From WFQV01 sp964611145 (GTDB taxonomy: Bacteria > Bacteroidota > Ignavibacteria > Ignavibacteriales > Melioribacteraceae): a stretch of 28,520 bases of DNA. A program made the position numbers and the translations under genes. The notes under the pieces were generated by a model that did no database searches, had not been told where the DNA came from, and was given only the letters and a program-made list of their open reading frames with translations. Numbering within the stretch: position 1 is the stretch's first letter; each line of letters begins with the position of its first letter. Shown piece by piece: positions 23,352 through 28,520 of this stretch. The DNA lies in the NCBI GenBank assembly GCA_964611145.1, contig CAZSYM010000030.1:1-28520 (forward strand). The letters run 5' to 3'.

Positions 23352-24479
23352 ATGTTTCCCGCAAAGCTTATCGCCATTGCCAAAAAGGAATTCAAGCATT
23401 TGTTGAGGGACAAGCGCCTGTTGTTCGTTGTTTTCTTTTTCCCCGTCCTTTTGTTGGCGGTGTTCGGCTATGCGATTAACTTTGACGTTAAGCATGTTAA
23501 GATTGCCGTGTTGGACAGAGACCATTCTCGAGAAAGCAGGGAGTTTGTGAGAAAACTGTCCGCCACCGCATATTTTGACGTCGTTTCCTTTCTTGACTCG
23601 GAAAGGCAAATAGATTATGTGATTAACAGCAAGGAAGCTCAGACGGTTTTAACCATTCCACAAGGCTTTGGGGAAAGCTTGCACAGAACGGATAAGAAAG
23701 CCGTTCTGCAGTTCGTCGTTGATGGAGTTGACGGAAACACGGCTACGATAATAATAAATTACGAACGACTTTTTTCCGCCCGATATTCCGATGAGTTAAA
23801 CGCTTCTTTTCTATCGCGTCGGGGTGTTCCTTTGGATATAGAAACACGCTTTTTGTTCAATCCCAATCTGGAATCTTCAAAGTTTCTCTTGCCCGGCTTG
23901 ATAGCCATGATTTTAATAGTAACGGCAATGGTAACGGTTTCCCTTTCCCTGGTGCGTGAAAAGGAGCTGGGAACGGAGGAACAATTGCGGGTTTCTTCTA
24001 TCTCTTCCTTTGAATTGATTACGGGAAAAGCTCTGCCTTATGTTACGGTCTCTATGATAAATGCGGCTTTGGTGTTGATTGCTGGTTATTTGCTTTTCGG
24101 AATAGTGGTAAAAGGCAGTTGGCTTTTGCTTACTCTTTCGATGTTGGTTTTTGTTACGGCGTCAATCAGTATGGGGATTTTCGTTTCGGTCATTGCGGAT
24201 TCTCAGCAATTGGCTTTTCAGCTCTCTTCTCTTATTTCGCTTCTCCCTTCGGTTATCCTTTCCGGTTTCGTTTTCCCGATAGAGAGTATGCCGCGAATAA
24301 TACAATACTTTGCATATCTTACTCCGACTACTTTTTTCATCAAGGTATTGAGGGGAATAATTTTAAAAGGGGTGGGATTGGAAGCCTTTGGGATGGAGCT
24401 GATTTATCTTCTTGTTTTCCCGTTTTTCTTTTTCGGAATCTCTTCTCTTATAAGTATGAGAAAAGCGAGGAATTCGTGA
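23352..24479 (+). CDS. ABC-2 type exporter permease, YbhS/YbhR-like (first)
   Basis: A 375-residue inner-membrane subunit starting directly after the ATPase 2 stop, with GGAGGAG overlapping that stop region. Helix 1 is at about 22-42 (LLFVVFFFPVLLLAVFGYAI), followed by a periplasmic domain of about 130 residues and five helices from about 175 to 370. It carries the ABC-2 landmark LVREKELGTEEQLRVSSIS at about 200-218, a cytoplasmic coupling segment that contacts an ATPase. In E. coli, YbhS and YbhR together form the permease heterodimer; I cannot say which of the two each gene represents. The gap to the second permease gene is one base. Exported compound unknown. Confidence 0.9.
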   Translation: MFPAKLIAIAKKEFKHLLRDKRLLFVVFFFPVLLLAVFGYAINFDVKHVKIAVLDRDHSRESREFVRKLSATAYFDVVSFLDSERQIDYVINSKEAQTVLTIPQGFGESLHRTDKKAVLQFVVDGVDGNTATIIINYERLFSARYSDELNASFLSRRGVPLDIETRFLFNPNLESSKFLLPGLIAMILIVTAMVTVSLSLVREKELGTEEQLRVSSISSFELITGKALPYVTVSMINAALVLIAGYLLFGIVVKGSWLLLTLSMLVFVTASISMGIFVSVIADSQQLAFQLSSLISLLPSVILSGFVFPIESMPRIIQYFAYLTPTTFFIKVLRGIILKGVGLEAFGMELIYLLVFPFFFFGISSLISMRKARNS

Positions 24480-24480
24480 T

Positions 24481-25611
24481 ATGAAAATTCTTTGGCACTT
24501 TGTGATAAAAGAGTTTATTCAGTTGCGTCGCGACCCGAAAATGTTCCGTTTGATTTTTATTGCGCCTATCCTCGAACTGATTCTCTTGGGCTATGCGGCA
24601 AATATCAATGTGGAAAAAATACACACTGTGGTGATAGACCGTTCCCGGAGTGCCGTGAGTCGTGAACTTGTTCGAAAATTGAAAGCCTCTGGTTATTTTG
24701 TGATTGATTTTTATACGGAGGATTATAAGATTCTTCAAGAAAAACTTGACGATGGTTCCGCAATTCTCGGCTTGGTCATTCCGCGGGATTTCGAACAAAA
24801 ATTACTGCACGGCAAGACGGCTAAACTGCAAGCGGTATTTGATGCTTCAGACGGAAACAGCGCAACTATTTCGGCGGGTTATTTGCAAGTCGCCGCGGGC
24901 GATTTTGTGCGGGACTTGATGCGCGAATTGGTTCGGAAAAGCGGGAAAAGTGTTCTTTTACCAGCGGATATAGAGGCGGAAACTCGCGTTTGGTTCAACC
25001 CCGAATTGGAAACTCGTGTGTTTATGGTTCCCGGCATAATGGCAATGATTTTGATGATATTTACGATTACTATGACGGCTCTTGCAATAGTCAAGGAAAA
25101 GGAAATCGGAACATTGGAACAGATAATAGTAACGCCTATCAAACCATATCAAATGATACTCGGTAAATTCATTCCTTTTGTAATTGTGAGTATTTTTATT
25201 ATTGCATTTGTGCTTACCGCCATGGAGCTTATTTTTGGCATTGTCGTTCAGGGTAGCCTTCTTTTCCTTTTTGCTTCTTCCTTGGTTTTCGTGCTTTCCA
25301 CTTTGGGCTTGGGACTTTTGATTTCCACTTTTTCAAAAACTCAGCAACAAGCGAACATGATTTCCATGTTTCTTGTAATGATGCCCATGATTTATTTGTC
25401 GGGATTCGTGTTCCCCATAGAAAATATGCCTCGGTCAATTCAATACATAACTTATTTGATTCCTTTGCGCTATTTCATCACGATAATTAGAGGAGTCATT
25501 CTGAAAGGAATGGGATTTTGGGATTTGTGGCTACAGCTTTTGATATTGGTTGTCTTTGGTGTGCTCATTTTGTTTTTCAGTTCCTTGAGGTTCAAGAAAA
25601 CATCGGATTAA
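24481..25611 (+). CDS. ABC-2 type exporter permease, YbhS/YbhR-like (second)
   Basis: A 376-residue paralogue of the preceding permease with the same layout: helix 1 at about 22-40, a periplasmic domain to about 170, then five helices. The coupling segment is IVKEKEIGTLEQIIVTPIKP at about 202-221, and the LSGFVFPIENMPRSIQYITY stretch closely matches LSGFVFPIESMPRIIQYFAY in the first copy. It is the last gene of the operon that starts with the TetR gene at 18627. No clear terminator follows in the 76 bases before iorA, so some read-through into iorAB is possible. Both permease genes keep the same length, which suggests an obligate heterodimer, as is the heterodimeric ATPase. Confidence 0.9.
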   Translation: MKILWHFVIKEFIQLRRDPKMFRLIFIAPILELILLGYAANINVEKIHTVVIDRSRSAVSRELVRKLKASGYFVIDFYTEDYKILQEKLDDGSAILGLVIPRDFEQKLLHGKTAKLQAVFDASDGNSATISAGYLQVAAGDFVRDLMRELVRKSGKSVLLPADIEAETRVWFNPELETRVFMVPGIMAMILMIFTITMTALAIVKEKEIGTLEQIIVTPIKPYQMILGKFIPFVIVSIFIIAFVLTAMELIFGIVVQGSLLFLFASSLVFVLSTLGLGLLISTFSKTQQQANMISMFLVMMPMIYLSGFVFPIENMPRSIQYITYLIPLRYFITIIRGVILKGMGFWDLWLQLLILVVFGVLILFFSSLRFKKTSD

Positions 25612-25687
25612 ATAATTTGGAAAACTTCTTTCAGGCTACGTACAAATTTAATATTTTGCAATAAAGAACTTGGATGAATAAGGAGAG

Positions 25688-27289
25688 ATGAAAAAATTTC
25701 TGCTTTTGGGAGACGAAGCCATAGCCCAGGGTGCTTTGGATGCCGGTATATCGGGGATTTATGCCTATCCCGGTACGCCGTCCACAGAAATAATGGAGTA
25801 TGTTCAACGCTCCAAACAAGCTCGAGAAGGAGGCGTACATCGGAGGTGGTCGGCTAATGAGAAAACGGCAATGGAAGCGGCGCTGGGAATGTCCTATGCG
25901 GGCAAGCGGGCAATGGTATGTATGAAGCACGTGGGGCTTAATGTTGCAGCGGATGCTTTTATAAATTCCGCTATTACCGGTGTGAACGGCGGTTTGGTTG
26001 TTGCTGTTGCGGATGATCCTTCGATGCATTCTTCTCAGAACGAACAGGATTCTCGCTTTTATGGAAAATTCGCTCAAATTCCCGTGCTCGAGCCTTCCAA
26101 TCAACAGGAGGCTTACGATATGACAATGTTCGCTTTTGAATTGTCGGAGAAATACGGTGTTCCCGTGTTGATTAGGATAACCACTCGCTTGGCGCATTCC
26201 AGAAACGGCGTTGTTCGCCAAGAACCCCGACAGCAAAACGAGTTGCGTCTTCCGGGCGATCCGAAACAATTTGTCCTCTTGCCTTCCATTGCAAAAAAAC
26301 GATATAATTTACTTTTGGGTGCACAAGGTTATTTCGAGGAAGAAGCGGAAAAGTCGAGTTTTAATAAATTCTTTCCTGGCGAGGATAAAAGACTTGGGAT
26401 AATTACTACCGGTATAGCTTATAATTATTTAATGGAAAATTGTCCCGACGGATGCGCCTTTCCCGTTTTAAAATTAGGACATTATCCTATTCCGACGGAG
26501 TTGATAAAAAAAATCGTTGAAGACACCCGGGAAATTTTGGTTTTGGAAGAGGGGTATCCGTTTGTAGAGGAATATTTGCGCGGCGTTGTGGACTGCGGGT
26601 TAATTATACACGGGCGTTTGGACGGTACCGTCCCTCGTGCAGGGGAGCTTAATCCGAATATTGTTGCTAAGGCTTTGGGCAAGGAAAGCGGTGCTAATTA
26701 TGAGGTGCCGAGTTTTATTTCCGCACGCCCGCCGGAACTTTGTCCCGGTTGCGGACATAGGGATTTGTATTTGGCTTTGAACGAAGTTATGAAGAACTAT
26801 CCGCCTCAAAGAGTTTTTTCGGATATAGGATGCTATACGCTCGGTGCTCTTCCCCCGTTTAATTCGATTAATACATGCGTGGACATGGGAGCCTCGATTA
26901 CTATGGCAAAGGGTGCCGCCGATGCAGGGCTTTTACCCTCTGTTGCCGTAATCGGGGATTCAACTTTTACGCATTCGGGAATGACCGGGCTTTTGGACGC
27001 TGTAAACGATAAAACACCTCTCACGGTAATTATTTTGGATAACTACGCCGTGGCAATGACAGGTGGACAGGAACCCGCAGGCGAAGGACATATTTACAAT
27101 ATCTGCAAAGGCATAGGAGTGGAAGAGGAACATATTAGGAAAGTAATTCCTCTTCCTAAAAAACATGACGAAATGGTAAAAGTGATAAAGGAAGAAGTCG
27201 AATATGAAGGAGTATCGGTAATTATTGCCGAGCGGGAATGCATACAAACCTTGGTTAAAAAGAAAAAAATGGCAAGAAAGAAGAAATGA
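25688..27289 (+). CDS. iorA: Indolepyruvate ferredoxin oxidoreductase alpha subunit, without ferredoxin domain
   Basis: A 533-residue cytosolic subunit. With IorB it oxidatively decarboxylates arylpyruvates (from Trp, Phe, Tyr) to aryl-acetyl-CoA and reduces ferredoxin. The N-terminal pyrimidine domain has AYPGTPSTEIMEYVQ (26-40) and WSANEKTAMEAALG (54-67). The thiamine-diphosphate domain has CPGCGH (352-357), GDSTFTHSGMTGLLDAVN (423-440) and ILDNYAVAMTGGQE (449-462). The protein then stops after IIAERECIQTL with a lysine-rich tail, KKKKMARKKK. Many IorA proteins continue there with about 60-90 residues holding two 4Fe-4S clusters, and none are seen here. AGGAG lies two to three bases before the ATG. 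The start overlaps that of iorB by four bases at the stop (ATGA). Confidence 0.92.
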   Translation: MKKFLLLGDEAIAQGALDAGISGIYAYPGTPSTEIMEYVQRSKQAREGGVHRRWSANEKTAMEAALGMSYAGKRAMVCMKHVGLNVAADAFINSAITGVNGGLVVAVADDPSMHSSQNEQDSRFYGKFAQIPVLEPSNQQEAYDMTMFAFELSEKYGVPVLIRITTRLAHSRNGVVRQEPRQQNELRLPGDPKQFVLLPSIAKKRYNLLLGAQGYFEEEAEKSSFNKFFPGEDKRLGIITTGIAYNYLMENCPDGCAFPVLKLGHYPIPTELIKKIVEDTREILVLEEGYPFVEEYLRGVVDCGLIIHGRLDGTVPRAGELNPNIVAKALGKESGANYEVPSFISARPPELCPGCGHRDLYLALNEVMKNYPPQRVFSDIGCYTLGALPPFNSINTCVDMGASITMAKGAADAGLLPSVAVIGDSTFTHSGMTGLLDAVNDKTPLTVIILDNYAVAMTGGQEPAGEGHIYNICKGIGVEEEHIRKVIPLPKKHDEMVKVIKEEVEYEGVSVIIAERECIQTLVKKKKMARKKK

Positions 27290-27876
27290 AAAAAGACATT
27301 ATTTTAGCAGGTGTTGGCGGGCAGGGAATTCTTTCCGTCGCTGCCGTGATAGGACTCGCGGCAATAGATTACGGATTGGAAATAAAACAATCCGAGGTGC
27401 ATGGGATGAGCCAAAGGGGTGGCGCCGTTGTTTCGCATCTTAGAATTTCCGATGAAAAAATATACTCGGATTTGATTCCGTACGGAGAAGCCGATATGAT
27501 TATTTCAATGGAACCAATGGAGTCGCTTCGTTATGTGAATTATTTGAAAAAAGATGGCTGGTTAATCACGAATACAAAACCGTTTATTAATGTACCGGAT
27601 TATCCTCCGCTCGACAAATTATTGGAGGCGATAGAATCTTTTCCGCATTCGATTGCAATAAACGCTGATGCGATTGCTAAAAAAGTGAAATCCCCCCGTT
27701 CCACAAACATGGTGATGGTGGGTGCCGCTTCACCGTATATAGGTGTACCGTTGGTAAATATTGAAAACGGTATAAGGCAAATTTTCGGAAGGAAAGGAGA
27801 AGACGTCGTAAATTTAAATTTCGAAGCATTGAAAGCGGGGCGAGAATTTACAAAGCAGCACTCCGATTTTATCTAA
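27286..27876 (+). CDS. iorB: Indolepyruvate ferredoxin oxidoreductase beta subunit
   Basis: A 196-residue cytosolic subunit of the usual size (about 190-200). It is the gamma-type domain of the 2-oxoacid:ferredoxin oxidoreductases and forms the catalytic complex with IorA. GVGGQGILS is at 9-17 and the conserved loop SEVHGMSQRGGAVVSHLR at 36-53. It has no cysteines, so no iron-sulphur cluster of its own. Its ATG overlaps the iorA stop (ATGA), indicating translational coupling. Because neither subunit shows a cluster motif, electrons must pass from the thiamine site to an external ferredoxin by another route, or a separate small protein is used; that is inference. Confidence 0.95.
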   Translation: MKKDIILAGVGGQGILSVAAVIGLAAIDYGLEIKQSEVHGMSQRGGAVVSHLRISDEKIYSDLIPYGEADMIISMEPMESLRYVNYLKKDGWLITNTKPFINVPDYPPLDKLLEAIESFPHSIAINADAIAKKVKSPRSTNMVMVGAASPYIGVPLVNIENGIRQIFGRKGEDVVNLNFEALKAGREFTKQHSDFI

Positions 27877-28042
27877 ACAGGGCAAAAACCCGCGTGTTTT
27901 ATATCTCCCTATAAACCAGAGCTATAAATTAGAGATATAATTATATACATAAGTATATAGTGGTTGAGAAAGAAATATCTGATATTAAATTTAAATCCTT
28001 CGTTTTTCGTTTATTTTGGGCGTTTTGTGATCTGCGGGGACT

Positions 28043-28059
28043 TTGGCACTAAAATTGTA
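28043..28059 (+). promoter_or_regulatory. Sigma-54-like -24/-12 promoter
   Basis: TTGGCAC (28043-28049) and TTGTA (28055-28059) place GG and GT exactly 12 bases apart, as in the consensus TGGCAC-N5-TTGC. The only deviations are T for G after GGCAC and T for C at position -12. Transcription would begin near 28070, giving a leader of about 150 bases before the small membrane protein. It needs an RpoN gene elsewhere in the genome. Confidence 0.45.
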
Positions 28060-28158
28060 CCTTAAAAAGCAACTTGTTCATTAAAAGATTGTTAAGATTA
28101 TGAATTATAAGAATTGCTCAAGGCATTGAGGGCATATTTTATGCCTGGGCGCTCTGAA

Positions 28159-28195
28159 GGAGTGTTCGCGGTCTCCCCCCGCCGACGAACACTCC
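28159..28195 (+). terminator. Strong GC-rich hairpin with downstream U-run, attenuator-like
   Basis: Perfect ten-base stem GGAGTGTTCG (28159-28168) and CGAACACTCC (28186-28195). The 17-base loop can extend by three pairs (CGG 28169-28171 with CCG 28182-28184). Five T follow at 28200-28204, four bases after the stem. It lies 27 bases before the 82-residue gene, so it may terminate a short leader RNA, act as an attenuator, or protect the mRNA 5-prime end. Confidence 0.5.
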
Positions 28196-28221
28196 CAAAT
28201 TTTTGTATAAGGAGAAAAAAA

Positions 28222-28470
28222 ATGCAGAGAGAAGTAATAGGTAGAAAGAAAAAAGGATTTTTGAACTTTGGTGCGTTTTTTATGGCACTTCAACGTGGAA
28301 TGGCAGGTTACGCTCTATTTTTCACGATTTTGGTTTTTACCAAAATTCTTGCTTATCTCCTCGGGACGGCGCCCGAGTTCAAAATCCTGTTGCAAGATGC
28401 TTTTTTCTCCTTGATTGGATTTGCAGTAATGTTTTTGATAGGTATTCTGGAGGGTTTTAAACAAGAGTAG
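28222..28470 (+). CDS. Small two-helix membrane protein, hypothetical
   Basis: An 82-residue protein with AAGGAG seven bases before the ATG. Residues 1-12 are basic (MQREVIGRKKKG), then two hydrophobic helices lie at about 28-47 (GYALFFTILVFTKILAYLLG) and 58-76 (DAFFSLIGFAVMFLIGILEG), with a short polar link. By the positive-inside rule the N-terminus is cytoplasmic. I do not recognise the family. The frame stays open upstream to about 28114, through the hairpin; I prefer 28222 because of the ribosome binding site and because the extension is arginine/proline-rich and would translate the hairpin. It follows a sigma-54-like promoter and a structured leader. The next 50 bases to the window end show no clear gene. 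Confidence 0.65.
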   Translation: MQREVIGRKKKGFLNFGAFFMALQRGMAGYALFFTILVFTKILAYLLGTAPEFKILLQDAFFSLIGFAVMFLIGILEGFKQE

Positions 28471-28520
28471 CATCTTCATGGTTTTTCCTATGACACCTCC
28501 CATCTTAAACGGCTCGCACG

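Larger units (their letters stand above)
27877..28221. other. 345-base intergenic region, AT-rich then structured
   Basis: After the iorB stop there is only a very weak GGG/CCC hairpin. An AT-rich part follows with overlapping short inverted repeats: ATATCTC (27901-27907) with GAGATAT (27932-27938), TATATAC (27942-27948) with GTATATA (27953-27959), and AGATAT (27933-27938) with ATATCT (27975-27980), which compete. A TATAAT box is at 27936-27941 without a good -35. A sigma-54-like promoter (28043-28059) comes next, then a small hairpin GGCATA/TATGCC (28131-28145) and a strong hairpin (28159-28195). No gene over 15 codons with a ribosome binding site was found in the gap. Confidence 0.5.

Noticed and set aside
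25674..25691. Five-codon frame MNKER whose stop overlaps the iorA start
   Set aside because: Too short and without a ribosome binding site; the overlap is probably a by-product of the AAGGAG sequence.
27874..27905. Terminator after iorB
   Set aside because: Only a three-base GGG/CCC stem with an AT-rich neighbourhood; not enough to call.
28114..28221. N-terminal extension of the 82-residue membrane protein
   Set aside because: The frame is open, but the extension is Arg/Pro-rich, has no ribosome binding site and translates the strong hairpin.
28478..28520. Possible gene start at the right edge (ATG at 28478 or 28490)
   Set aside because: Only 10-14 codons are visible and no ribosome binding site precedes either ATG.

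Overview
The window looks like chromosomal DNA of a Gram-negative (diderm), probably anaerobic bacterium of the FCB (Fibrobacterota-Chlorobiota-Bacteroidota) superphylum or a related candidate phylum. The reasons are: outer-membrane and periplasmic proteins whose signal peptides end in YSQ, YAQ or NAQ; a large lamin-tail-domain surface protein with an SPNPFSPDADG-type C-terminal FlgD-like domain; a DUF2723 membrane protein; and a ferredoxin-linked indolepyruvate oxidoreductase. The sequence is moderately AT-rich. I cannot place it at phylum level. No tRNA, rRNA, CRISPR, insertion sequence or phage gene was seen.

Layout. (1) 108-5170, plus strand: an envelope-lipid style operon made of a TetR repressor behind a near-perfect palindromic operator, an MMPL/RND exporter, a LolA-like periplasmic protein and a DUF1302-like outer-membrane barrel. 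(2) 5167-10100, minus strand: a 1539-residue secreted protein with six lamin-tail domains, whose stop codon overlaps the stop of the barrel gene, and upstream of it a 55-codon lysine-rich gene with a textbook ribosome binding site. (3) 10101-10422: a 322-base gap with inverted repeats in pseudoknot order. (4) 10423-13758, minus strand: transcription-repair coupling factor mfd, with a hairpin leader. (5) 14008-18459, plus strand: dxr, rseP and a DUF2723 protein, ending in an intrinsic terminator. (6) 18565-25611, plus strand: a compact seven-gene operon encoding a TetR regulator and a complete YbhGFSR-like tripartite ABC exporter. Its two ATPase halves are separate genes with a TolC gene between them. 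(7) 25688-27876, plus strand: iorA-iorB. (8) 27877-28470: a 345-base gap with a sigma-54-like promoter and a strong GC-rich hairpin, leading into an 82-residue two-helix membrane protein.

How the parts fit. Two separate TetR-controlled export operons sit in one window, each with a predicted sigma-70 promoter directly followed by an inverted repeat, which suggests autoregulation. The first likely moves lipids or hydrophobic compounds between the membranes. The second is a trans-envelope ABC efflux pump (lipoprotein adaptor, heterodimeric ATPase, heterodimeric permease, TolC channel). The residue pattern of the two ATPases predicts one degenerate and one active ATP site. The dxr-rseP-DUF2723 group combines isoprenoid synthesis, envelope-stress proteolysis and a possible protein glycosyltransferase. 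IorAB would oxidise arylpyruvates from aromatic amino acids, but IorA lacks the usual ferredoxin domain.

The most interesting unexplained signals are the split YbhF arrangement with complementary site loss, the unrecorded 55-residue gene, the two structured intergenic regions and the sigma-54-like promoter. All functional statements rest on reading motifs by eye; no database search was run.
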